Positions 1 to 11,600 of a stretch of 64,000 nt of DNA are shown piece after piece (position 1 is the first letter of the stretch; each line of letters begins with the position of its first letter). This stretch comes from Istiophorus platypterus. Its lineage: Eukaryota; Chordata; Actinopteri; Istiophoriformes; Istiophoridae. The stretch is taken from positions 9,064,501 through 9,128,500 of the forward strand of contig CM029124.1 in the NCBI GenBank assembly GCA_016859345.1, given 5' to 3'. The translations under genes were made by a program, and so were the position numbers. Under the pieces are notes generated by a model, which did not search any database, was not told the DNA's origin, and saw only the letters and a list, made by a program, of their open reading frames with translations.

Positions 1-554
<554 letters not shown>

Positions 555-639
555 TATTCGCCGGGTGTGCCACCTGCCGGTGCGTCATGGGCTGCTCCGA
601 CCAATCCCGACGCAGTGACTCTCCGTGCGCCCTTGGAGA

Positions 640-852
640 TCCTCACATCGCCGTTTAATCTGCGGCACGGTGGACGGTGGAGGACCGGCGGGCCACGTTA
701 GCTGTTTACCCTTAGCGCTTCAGATCTGACTGGAATGGACTCCCGCACCGCCGCCGTGCCAAACATGGACCCGTGACAAGTTGGACTAGGTTGCAGTTTC
801 CCCCCCATCTACTTGTGCTGCTCTCGACCCGCGCATCAGTGAATGTTATGAG
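640..852 (+). other. Putative untranslated first exon (exon A) ending at a splice donor
   Basis: The 3' boundary is well supported: GAG followed by GTAGGT, with the intron starting at 853. The 5' boundary is a guess placed just downstream of the CCAAT box. The exon is CpG-rich and contains a short upstream open frame (735-776). An ATG at 848-850 leaves two bases of a codon (AG) at the donor. In the reading frame that would match the ATGs of exons B and C, the last full codon is TGA (849-851), so this exon cannot add coding sequence to them and would act as 5' leader. Joined straight to a downstream exon in a suitable frame, the ATG at 848 could itself be a start. No protein similarity is claimed. 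Confidence 0.5.
735..776 (+). other. Short upstream open reading frame in the leader
   Basis: ATG GAC through TGA gives 13 codons, with a second in-frame ATG near the end. The start context is acceptable (G at -3, G at +4). If exon A is a leader, this frame could lower translation of the main product. Another short frame, 587-658 (23 codons), overlaps the CCAAT box and is probably upstream of the transcript. Confidence 0.3.
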
Positions 853-899
853 GTAGGTGGAGGAAAAGACTGAAAACGGAAAGTTTTAGAAATATTCAT

Positions 900-1110
900 T
901 CAGAGCAAATCACTTGCTCTCCCACTTCCACGGCCGATCCAGAGCTGCTTTATTTTTTTCCACGTCTCTCGCCGCACCACGCTTCATTTCGAAGTTGCAG
1001 ACTCGACGGACCAAACCTTTATTTTTTTTTACTTGTGCGTGTCTCCAAAGCGCGTACACTACATCCAGTCCGGTGTCGGGAGCTTGCATTAGAAGTGCCC
1101 CTCCATAACT
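900..1110 (+). other. Possible alternative first exon ending at a GTAAGT donor
   Basis: CpG-rich sequence continues past the donor at 853 and reaches a perfect donor core, GTAAGT, at 1111-1116, preceded by CATAACT. The base before the junction is T rather than G, which weakens it. A 64-codon frame from 914 ends at the TAA at the junction, so any exon here would be untranslated. This is inferred from the donor and composition only. Confidence 0.25.
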
Positions 1111-2526
1111 GTAAGTTTTAAGATAAACAAGTGCTGCTTGTGCTGCCCTCGCTGCCCGGCTCAGCATCCCTGCCCAGCCCTCCGCGCTCTGCACGCCTCG
1201 GATGCATCTTCTCCTCAAGGACTGCGCGGCTGCTCAAATACGCGCCCGGAAGGTTAAAAAATAATCAATACGGAAAATTATTTAGTTTTCGTATCACCCA
1301 CGCCCCGGAGTGAAAGTTAGTTAAAAACGAAAACAACAAACATAGTCACCAAAAGGGCTACTTTTTAACGCCTGTTCTCGCTCTTGTGGCACGTTTATTA
1401 TTATGACGGTGATCAGACTTAAAGTATCTGTTTCTGCATGGCTGTTGACAGAGGAGAAAATTAATTGTGTCCTTACATGGCAAGTGGAAGGCTTTCATGA
1501 ATTGGGGTGACTGTTTATTTATGAAGGCCATAGATGGCAATGTGAAGGAATGTTCCCTCTCAGTGACCTGGGGGTTCTTTGACATTGTGCTGGATAATGA
1601 GTAAGAGCAGAGGGAATGGCATCTGTGCCATGGTGCAAATATTTTCCTTTTAGTCCAGAGCTGCAGTTATTCATCTCAGAAGACAGAGTGTAAGTTTGAC
1701 AATACAGTAGTCACATATCTGAATCACAAACTATTCCCCTGTGCCTCGATATATTAACATTTTAGTGAGTTGAATATATCAACACGACCCCGCATGTTTT
1801 TTATATCAATATATCAACAAAGCCATTGTTAGGGAACAGTGCAGTCAAGTTCTGTGTCATGGTGAACGCACGCTCTGTTACTACTCTGTTAAAGGTGGTG
1901 CAGGAATGTGTTTAGATGATTGTGACTTTCCATTGCCTGCTGTGGGGAGCGAGACGCAGTGGAGGACATTCAGAAAAGAGACACGCGGAGGGATGCAGTG
2001 GAGGAGAAGATGAGAGAGAAAGGTGAACATCAATAGAGCTTTCACGGCTTGATGTATTGTTTGAGCCCCAGCTAATATTGGTTGACTAATATTTTTTTCA
2101 GGTTTTTCCCTCTCTTGATAGATGGTTTTGTTGTGCACAGCGCTACTACCGTATTGATCATCATTATGACTTTCCCAAATGGGCTTGGGGGTGGAGGATG
2201 GTACTCTGATAGCACCGGCGCTGGTGACAGAGTTGCAGATGGCTCAGAGCGGGATGAAAATGTCTTTTTGCTTTTTTACCTTTGTGCTGTACCTGTCGTG
2301 CGTGGGTGCCGCGCAGGCTGATGCTGATGCCTTTGATTTATTAGTCCCAAGCTCATGAATATGTACTGATGGTGGTGAAAATAATAGAATGCACTGTTCA
2401 GAAAAGTGTGGTTAACCTATCGTTTCTGGGTCACTGCTGTGGATGTGGGGTATTGTGCTACTATACTGTAGTTTGGTGGAACTCGAATTTTTTCTTTTTT
2501 TTTTTTTTTACAGTCCATTTCAATCA

Positions 2527-3105
2527 TTAAGGGATGCTGGTGTCACATTTTGGGAAATCTGCTCATTGCTTTCTTGATGAGAGTTAGTTGAAAAGATCAA
2601 TACAACACTCATGTTTGTATGGTGACTATGAGGCTACAGCCAGCAGCTGCTTAACTCAGCTTTGTCTGGGAACAGCCTGGCTCTGTCCGAAGGCAACAAT
2701 GTTGTGCTTTTTTTAATGGGTACACAAACTGAAGTGCAGATTAAAAAATGTAAATCTTACTGTGGCAACAAGACTCTGGGAAGTCGCTGCTCCCAGTCTA
2801 TGAAGGCCACTACTTCAATTACCCTCTTAAGTTTTTGCAAGGAATAAACAAATGTGATACAAATTGATTGAGTGAGCTATGGAGGGGTAATTAGGCATAT
2901 ATATAAATATATATATTTTACCTTTGGACAGAACCAGGCTAGCTGTTTCCCTGCTCCCAGTGTTTGTCTTAAGTTAAACTAATCGGCTGCAGCTGTAGCT
3001 TCATATTTACCATAAAGCCATCAGAGTGGTGTCCATGTTCTCATCCAACTCTCAGCGAGGAATGGAACAAAGCATATTTCCCAAAAGTTTGAACTGTTCC
3101 TTTAA
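2527..3105. mobile_element. MITE-like element with about 170-bp imperfect terminal inverted repeats
   Basis: The left arm (2527-2694) and right arm (2920-3105) are imperfect inverted copies. For example, GCTACAGC...CAGC near 2633 answers GCTG...GCTGTAGC near 2985, and CCTGGCTCTGTCCGAAGG near 2677-2694 answers CCTTTGGACAGAACCAGG near 2921-2938. The ends read TTAAGGGAT and TCCTTTAA, so TTAA is present at both edges. About 225 bases of unrelated sequence, including a TATA-type simple repeat (about 2898-2919), separate the arms. I recognise the arm sequence as a common teleost dispersed repeat. It encodes no protein and would depend on an outside transposase. The superfamily is not settled; TTAA ends fit piggyBac-like insertion but do not prove it. 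Confidence 0.75.
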
Positions 3106-3840
3106 AACAACATGATTATGGTACATGTCAGCTGCTTTTTACCACGTAATCTTGAGTCTTTAATGGGACCCTGATAGATGTCTCAGGCAAAGACAGACGC
3201 AGACAGTGGTCTGTTATTTGTTATCTGTTGTTTAAAAAAAAGGCAGGTTACATAAAAATACAGAAAAAAAAACAAAAAACATGAATAGGGAAAAAAACAT
3301 ATATTATGAAGTGAAACAGAGAGTTTCAACTGCGGTTTGATCCAGAAAAAAGCATCAAATGGTTTAACCCTCAGGCCGAAGCATACACCAACTGGCACCA
3401 GCAGGCTACTTTTAGAGCAGGCAATAGGAGACAGTGATGGGTATTTTATGGGAGTCAGCTGGCTAAACAGACGGGCTACCCCCCCCCCCCCATTGGGTTT
3501 CATTAGAGCTCATCTTGATGTTAAAGCCTGTTTAATCCACTTTCACAGCCATGCAGACCACAATAGAGCAAGGCACAGTGTCTATCTTTAGACAGCACAT
3601 GGGCAGAAACTTTTCCATCTTGGTTCAATTATTAAAACAATAACACAAATTCCCTGTAGCTGGCCCTGAATTGTGCCTGTTGAGGAGCAAACTTTGGGGC
3701 TGCTGGCTCTCTCTCGTTGGCGAAAGGTGTTTTCGGCACCAGATAGAAGGCTGTCAGTCAGTGTCTGCTCAATTCACTCCATAAACAGCTGTGGTAATGC
3801 AGTCCTGTGCTCCCTCTCCCATCATTGCTTGTTTCTGCAG

Positions 3841-3888
3841 TAAGTAGACATGCTGCCTGAGGGTGCAATTACAGTAAAGCCTTATGAG
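3841..3888 (+). other. Candidate 48-base microexon
   Basis: A pyrimidine-rich acceptor ending TTGTTTCTGCAG (AG at 3839-3840) is followed 48 bases later by GAG|GTGAGT, an excellent donor. Inside, an ATG at 3849 opens 13 codons to the donor (phase 0), with an in-frame TAA at the first three bases. The pair is good by eye, but acceptor-donor pairs this short occur by chance in a window of this size. The phase does not match exons B and C. Confidence 0.2.
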
Positions 3889-6800
3889 GTGAGTGTTTTG
3901 CCTCTTTGTCTTTGTCTCTACTCACCGGGAAGCCACTGTTGTTGTCCCATGTTCACAGTGCCTGCTTAGCTTCAGAGACACTGTGCTTGGAAGACACAGA
4001 CAGACTTCAGCTGCCTAATAAGCAGCTTGAAAGCTTGGACATTTGAGGCAAAAATATACTATATATGGCCATTAATCTAGATCCAATACATAAGTAAAGG
4101 TCCATCATAATTATACTGTTGCCTAATGCAAATAACATGTTATTGACAGCATTTTTTTGTCATTTCATGGTTATATTACTTGCAATAATATAGCACTGCG
4201 GATGCAATGGAGGCTTTTATTGCTAACATAACATATGTGTTAAACTGACAATCATCACTCACTGACCTTTACTAGTTTTTATAAGGTTAGCTGGGGCCTC
4301 CCCTTCTTGCTGGGAAGAAGACGTTCAGTTCAGGGCTGTTAACAGTGCAGCTGCATGTTTACCTTAGGATATTGTGTATGTTCAGCACACAGAAATCCAT
4401 GCACGCACACACACAAATCAAGATAATGCGAGTGGGTTATAGTTCAAAGGTCATGCATTGGCCAGTAAAGGAAGGGAGATTTAGAGAGGCAGAGTAGAGG
4501 TCAGCAATATTATATACATAGGGTCATGTAGGTCTTTTAGGTGTGTAAACTCTCCAGAGGCTGCATATTTGAATCTGTCAGCTGTAACTGTGAATGTTAC
4601 ACTAAGAAACATCCTGCTTTGCGTCCACCCATACCAGTATTTCCATACAGTTTATCAATGTCTAGCAACCCCTGGTGCACTCAATTGCTCTGGAGTTGTT
4701 TTTTCTTTTTCTTTTTGCCATTTCACAACGTCATTCTCTCGGTCCATCCTTTTCTCTCTCATCTGTCCAAATTTTCACTCGCCCTTTCTTTTTCACTCAA
4801 TGTGTCCGCCTCTCTCCCTCTGTCATGTGTCACTGCCTCTCTCTCTCTCTCTCAAACTGTCTCACTCCTATACTTATGCTCCCTTGACAGAGTAAACATC
4901 ACATGAGGGAATTCAGATTCATGTCTAATATATGACTGCTCTTTTATGTCAGCTCTCTGTCGGATTTTAAAGTTTGAGGTGAGAATAAACCCTAATGATT
5001 CTATGCCACAATGCATCTTATCCTTCTTCTTAATAATCAGAGTAATGATATTTTAAGAATAGAGTTTCTATACCACATTGCTGAATTCTCCAAAGACCAT
5101 GTCCACTGACATTGTCCTAACAATGCAGCGTTTGTTGTTTATTTTAACAGAAAGATATGTTGTTATCCAGAGTAGAGCCACTTATGGATAAATGCTCTGA
5201 ATGAACTGAAATGCTTTCACTCTTCAAACACATTGTCTGAAACACACAGTGAAGCTGTTTCTCAACAATAAGGCAACACTGCAGACCATGCAATTTGCAG
5301 TTATGGGTTCTGATGGCAGAGTGGTGATGATTTCTGTCAGCGGGGTGTTTGATTACATTTTTCAAACTTAAGGAATTCAGAGAATACCACCTCCTGTATC
5401 CTGCTGTATACACTGAATAATGGTGTGGTGGTTTTAAAGTGATGCTATTATACTTAAAGATAAGTAGAAAGAGTGCACCTACTAGGTGGGGAAAAAAGAG
5501 CATTTACACATATAGATTACACATAATTCTTAATTCCAGATTATAATACCAGTGGCAGATGTTCATGTAGTCAAACGTTTGTTGTTATTTCATTAAAATA
5601 CCTCTTTAAATCTTGGGTATAGCATACAACCTGATTACATATCACTTTAAGTGCTCAGGCACATATATATCTAGGATTAGTGAGGATACCTTTTCATTTT
5701 CAGAGAGATGATGGTTGATGAATGATATTTTACTTATGTCCCAACGATAACCTTCTAATTTAAAAAACTAAATTGAAAGCATTTGAAGTGTAATCAATCC
5801 AGCGTAAAGTAAGATGAGATGCTGCTGCATGATTAGGATCCTGTCAAATTGGATTTGTCAGAGTTCATCATTGAGTAAGTTCTTTTTAGGATTCTGCAGT
5901 GAAATTTTTGGCACACCTGGAAAAAAACAAAAACAAAAACCCAGCTGCATTTGTTGTTCCCCTGTTGTTTGTTTCTGCCTGACTCCCTCTCGCTTTTGTA
6001 ATACAGCTCATCAAGCACATCAAAAGTGAGTCAAATTGTGTGTCGGGGACTCCGCTTTAATGCACATCTAGACTAAATCACATTTTTTGGCTTTGTAATG
6101 TTCTGTCTCCAAATCATGTCAGAGGTTGGAGCAAAATGAAGAACTTTCTAACATAAATGATTTATCTTTTGCTGCTCTCCGCCTTCTTCATTTTGCCTGA
6201 TTTTTGTCGGTTGTTTTCCGCTAGAGGAAATAGAAGACCGTGTCATGAGGACTAGCTGAACCGATTTAGAAAGGCCAATGTTTTTCAACTTAGGGTTCGC
6301 AAAGATGATAGATGTAGACAGTAAAGCCAGGTTAGTGACATCCATTGCATAGATCTTGCCCTTGGACATATTTAGGACATGTTTAAGAACTGAAATCACT
6401 TGGTCCCTTTATTTTTGTGGCTCATCTCACAGCTTAATTTTCAGCAATATTTCTGCTTCACTATCTTGCTGCTGTTTTGGCTTCATCTCTCTTAATGGGC
6501 CTCTGTAATGTAAAAGGTAAATACAGGCCTTTTTGCTCTATGCTTGTATTTACCGACTGTGACACAACTGAGACGGCATGAGTGATCTTTTTCCAAATCA
6601 GAACTAATCAAAGACTATTTGTGGTGCAACATATGGCACAAGAGAGACGTAAATGGGCTGGACATTATGTTTACCTAGAGGATCATAACTCTGGATGCAG
6701 ATAAAGGACACTGTTGAGGGCTTTCCACAATGCCAGGCTCATGGGATGCTGTTTTAAAAAGGTGAGCGAGTCTTTTTCAAGGGGATTTGGAGTTGCTGAT

Positions 6801-8233
6801 TGGCTGCTGTGCCAACCTGTTAGAGCTAATATCTATGCTGAGTCGCAGCCAGCTGTGTTTTTGATAAGATTTGGGCAGAGATGCTGTGCAAAATGGCAGT
6901 GTTTCTATAAGCTGAGTACAGACTGTGTGCTGTGTGTTTAAAATCCAACACCTGTGCTCAGCTTAGTGTCTGGTGTGATGTGCTTTCCTTCTGTTACTGA
7001 GGTTTGACTCGTGTCAATGTAAACATGCTGATTTCATTTTGAGACAGTGACTAATGCTATTGGATCATGGGTTTGTGTGGGTGTCTGTGTGTGTTTTTAG
7101 GTGCATGTATGTAAATGTGTGTATGATATAAATATGCCTTGAGGTGAAGAGCCCAATCAAAATTTCCCTCAAACCACATATTGAACATATGGGAAACTGC
7201 TTACAAAGCCCCTTAGAAAAACACACGCCCTTTATTCTCACCAGATAGTACTATTAAGAATGAGCAGATGCTGCTCTCATGCTTTGGTGATCAAATATTG
7301 ATCTTTTCTTTAATGTTACAGTTATGGAACTAGTTAATTGTTTACACAGCTGGTTTTCATTATACCAATTCAACCCTCTCACTAAAATTTGTTTGTTTTA
7401 GCCGGACTCTTAATGATGCTTGAAGGTTGCCCTCTGTTTAGCTTTATGCCTGTCTCAGTATCATCACCTGACCAAGTTCACACCAGATATCAAAGTTAGA
7501 ATGACGCGTTTTAAAGTCAGAAGCACAACGCTACTTGTAAATTTCCTTTTGCTTGTTTTCACCCCGAAGCAGGTGTAAGAGTGGCAATTTGCCCCATCCT
7601 TTAAGGGAGTTCAAACCAGCACCCGTCTTTGAGTCTTCCTCCTTCCTCAGTTTAACTGACATTTCAGAAAGAGACAGGGAGTTGTAGAAGTTGTATCAGG
7701 CTTGGGCGAGATGTTGAGCGAGCCCTCTGGCTAAACACTGTCGAGGAAAATTAATCCAACCCAACAAGACCCAAAGTCCCCAGGCCAGTGAATCAAATCC
7801 TCAGCTGACATTTACATGTGTCTAAAGCAACACAAGAGTATGGAAATAATTTTACTCCAATTTGCTATCTTATCAGTGTGCATCTAAAGAAGTGTTTTTC
7901 TCCAATACTTCATTGCCTCTCTTTTGCTGCAGGAGGGTGAACTCTTATTGGACAGGTTGAAAGCTGGGACAAAATTAGACAAGAGGGACGCAGATGGACA
8001 ATATTCCTGTGGGGATTTTAAGTGTTTCTTTTTAGTAATAAGCAGACAACAGCCTGATTACACCAAGGTAGAGAAGCAAAACCCTTTTAGTCCATCAGCC
8101 AAACTGAAAATCTAGCCTCAAGGTTTTACCCTTTATAATTAGCTCTTCACTCTTTTTTTGTGCAGGCCTATATATTAACAGACTGTACAAAGCAATTTAT
8201 CAAAAATTTTCAGTGCAGGTGCACATAAATAAT

Positions 8234-8420
8234 CAGTGGTGGGAGAAGTACTCAGATGTTTTACTTAAGTACAAGTAGCAATATAAGAATGTAAAAATAC
8301 TCCTTTACAAATAAAAAACCCTGCATTCAAAAGGTTAAAGTGTAGAGATATTACCAGCTAAATGTACTTAAAGTATCAGAAGTAAAACTACTGTTTTTTC
8401 AGGAAATTATCATATATTCC
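8234..8420 (+). mobile_element. Truncated hAT-like nonautonomous element (CAGTGGTGG family)
   Basis: It begins CAGTGGTGGGAGAAGTACTC and continues with the TTTACTTAAGTACAAGTA and GTAAAAATACTCC blocks and then CCTGCATTCAAAAGG, all typical of a very common fish repeat whose terminal inverted repeat starts CAGTGGTGG. A related, reversed copy lies near 37680-38005 in this window. The matching right terminus is missing, so this copy is truncated or decayed and its end is approximate. There is no coding capacity. Confidence 0.65.
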
Positions 8421-8597
8421 TTTACTAAAATATCAGTGATGACGTTATATACAGTTAGGTCGTTTAGTCTGGTGGTTGGAAGGGGCCGGGCCCCTCCAAA
8501 GGGTTATATTGTTACTCTGAGGGTTGTGTGGTTATTAATGGCATAGAAAAGAAGAAATGAATGTAGTGTAGTGTAGAGTTTAAAGAAGTGTGAAATG

Positions 8598-8627
8598 AAA
8601 AAAACAAACAAACAAACAAACAAAAAA
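8598..8627. repeat. (AAAC)n simple repeat
   Basis: About five to six AAAC units flanked by short A runs, a few hundred bases after the hAT-like fragment. Confidence 0.9.
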
Positions 8628-11600
8628 GGATTACTTTCACTTAGGAAATGATAATAATCTCAAGATCATCACAGGAATGTGTTAAACTTGGCCCGGCATG
8701 AAAGCTTTTTGGGAGAAGTGCATTGACATGAATCACTGGAATAGGCTTTAGGTCTGGTCATTTGGTTTGTATTTGTCTTCGTCAGCTTTGCAAACCAACT
8801 AGTAATAACTGACGCTGGGCACAAGTCTTATCGAACAGCTTTCTCAAAGAAAAGTTGTAGAGGTATTCACGTAGTCTTCAATCAAATTTCAGATCCGTGT
8901 AGACCACACATAACAGGCTTTGAGTTATTGAGGTGATTTGGTCGGGGACTAAACAGCCAATGTACATTAACTTTACTAGTGTCTTTGGGATGAGGAGCAG
9001 GCCAGAAGCAAGAGAGGATGGATGGAACTGCCTGACATGTCTCCATACAAAACCTTTTGGCAGGGATACGGAGGTTAAAAAAAAGGAAGCTGTTTATTGA
9101 ATTTGTACCCTCTGTGTTTCTTTGAAATGTAATCATATCCCAGGCTGGACATATTTATTGCATATACAGGCAAAACACTGGAGTCAACACTGGAGAAGTT
9201 TATTATTTATAAATATTTAGTCAGCTAAATATATGGCATAAACATGAAAATACAATGGCTAAATCAGCCTGATTTATAAAGTCTGGATTCCTGGCATAGA
9301 GTTCGGTTTAAATCTCTCCAAATGAAAGTAGCAAACAAGGAAGACAAAGGACACTCCGGACTCTTATTCTGAAGCAGTAGCAAAGCTGGCACAGGCACAT
9401 AGCAAAGCACCATTTTAGGTTTAGTTTGGGAATTTTTCTGCTTCAAATAGACCTGCTTGCACTGTGGAGGATGAAGTAGCACAGCTGATGCTGTATTCAT
9501 GTAGATTAGGAGGTGTAATGCAGATTTGCTAGCCATTTTAGCATGAAATTGCGTCTGCAGTTCTGCCCACTCAGACCACCTCTTCACAGGGGTATGTTCA
9601 GTGGGTAGTGTTTGTGTCTTTGTGGGTTGTTTTGTTTTTTTTTTAATTTTGCTTTGATATGTTTAATTTAAACTGGCAGCAAATTACATTTTAAAATATT
9701 GCAGAAGAATGTTTCATGTTTGAACAAATGCATCATTCTTTCTAAAAATATCCTCCACAACTGCTTGTGGGAAGTAAGAATTGTATTAGTAATGCTATCA
9801 TACTTATAATGTTTACCATAGTCACGTTTTTTTTTTTGTTTAGCATGTGAGCAGTAAACACAAAGAACAGCTGAGGCTGATGCGAAAATCGTTAATTTTG
9901 GAGTTATTTGGTCATAAACAAAGAACTGTCAAAGAACTTTTGACCTAATGAAAAAAGTAATGGAATAACCAAAATGATTACAAATATTCCTGATGTGGAT
10001 ATTGATATCTGTACCAAATATAAAAAGTAACAATGTAACAGATGCTATAATTTCATAATAAATCTGCAAATAGTGGCTTTGAATAATTAAAGCATCCAAC
10101 ATACCACTGGGATCTAGTGAATGCAGTTAATACTCTAAATAACGTGTATGATTCCATAAGGCTTTGAGCTGGTAGGATAAGTTTCTGCAGTGCTTTGCTG
10201 ATATTCCATCAAAACAGCTACATGTTGTCGCTGACCCTGAGTAAGCTCCTCAAGTTCTCTCTCAGGCTGTGCCACTTCTTTGTTCCTTCCTCTTTGGTCC
10301 TCATGTTTGGTTAACCACTCTTTCTTGTTTTTATCCAGATTATTCTCACTAAAGCTCTTTAAATTAATCTCATTGAATCTCTTTTTCAGCACAGACATGA
10401 AGGGGCAGTTAGAGTTTGTAGTCATCTGCCTTGTTTTCCTTAAGCCCCTATCATTATATCAGTCACATCCTGCTTAATCCTCAACTGCTGAGAACCTCCA
10501 GGGGAGAAGGATAACCCTGTGACCTCTTTGCTGCCTCTCTGTTCATTATTTGTATGTTAGATATCAGGATCTGAGGTGATATAATGACTTAACAATGATC
10601 GACGGTTCTTTGGATCACAAGTGAAACAAAGTCTTAGTCATTTCCCTGGTTTGGTAATGACCCTTTTTACTGTATCTCAGCTTTGGCAGTAAGTGTGAGT
10701 ACAGCACTTTGCTCTCCATATATCATAATCAGGATGTGGCAGAGGTTATTTACATTGTTCACAATCCAGTGTTTGGGCTCCTTCTTAATTCCATGGTTAG
10801 TTTCCAAGCACTTTCTTGTGCTAGTATGAGGAAAGTTAATCATATTAATGCCAAATCTCTGTGTTATAATTGCTAGCGGCTCGGTGGAGTCAGGACTGAG
10901 AGCACTTGGCTGTTGTTTGAAATGCTTCGTCACTTAACAGTAACATTAACAGGGGTAGAATTCTGATGAGACCTACAGACTCCAGACAGTTGAAATTCCT
11001 CAACTCATATGTTTTGACTCTGTTCAGTCTTCGAAGAGCCATGTGCCTCAACCGAATTTATTTGCCTCCCTGCAGAATATGTCTGAGAGCCGCTGTCCCT
11101 CAAAATGTTTAAGACATGGCTGTGTTCTAATCAGGTTCTTTAATCTGAACAAATCACCTGGACAGATGTTTCAGATGCAGCTGTTTAGATAATTATTTAA
11201 GTACAGCATAACGTGCACCTTTGCAGCGTTGGCAGGACTTGCTCATTTAAGCAGTGATATGCTTATTCTAATACTTCCCGTAGAAACCCGTCAAACAGAC
11301 TCTGCAGCATACCTGTTGGCGTATCACAAGTAGCATAGTGCTGAATTGTTTTCCTGCATGAGTGCTAACAACAACGCAAGTAATTCCCTATGATGGCCTG
11401 ACCAACCCAATCAACTGAATCTTACTTTTACTTGGTCTATGAAAGACTGGGAGCTTGAAAAGGATTAAATTTGTTGCCATGAAAAAAAATTCAGCAACAA
11501 TTTGTGGTGAAGTCATTTGCATCCATAGCAGAAATTTCTTTTCCCACTGGAGCTAGTGCCACCTTTCTTTTTTTTACAATACAAGAATAAAACCATAAAC

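Larger units (their letters stand above)
555..1260. promoter_or_regulatory. CpG island with promoter-like elements
   Basis: CpG dinucleotides are dense here (for example CCGCACCGCCGCCGTG near 743-758 and GCGCGGCTGC near 1224) and scarce in the flanking tens of kilobases. Near the upstream edge I see an E-box CACCTG at 571-576, a TGCGTCA element resembling a CRE/AP-1 site at 581-587, and a CCAAT box at 601-605. No clear TATA box is visible, as is usual for CpG-island promoters with dispersed start sites. A good splice donor at 853 and a second GTAAGT donor at 1111 both point to transcription on the plus strand. The promoter call is inferred from composition and motifs; no start-site data are available. 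Confidence 0.6.

Noticed and set aside
4541..4906. Overlapping open frames of 70-121 codons
   Set aside because: They translate a long pyrimidine-rich tract and a CT repeat into Ser/Leu/Phe-rich sequence, an artefact of composition.
7933..8067. Possible 135-base in-frame exon (acceptor TTTTGCTGCAG, donor AAG|GTAGAG)
   Set aside because: The donor is mediocre, the peptide is unrecognised, 45 open codons are not unusual by chance, and the phase does not fit exons B or C.
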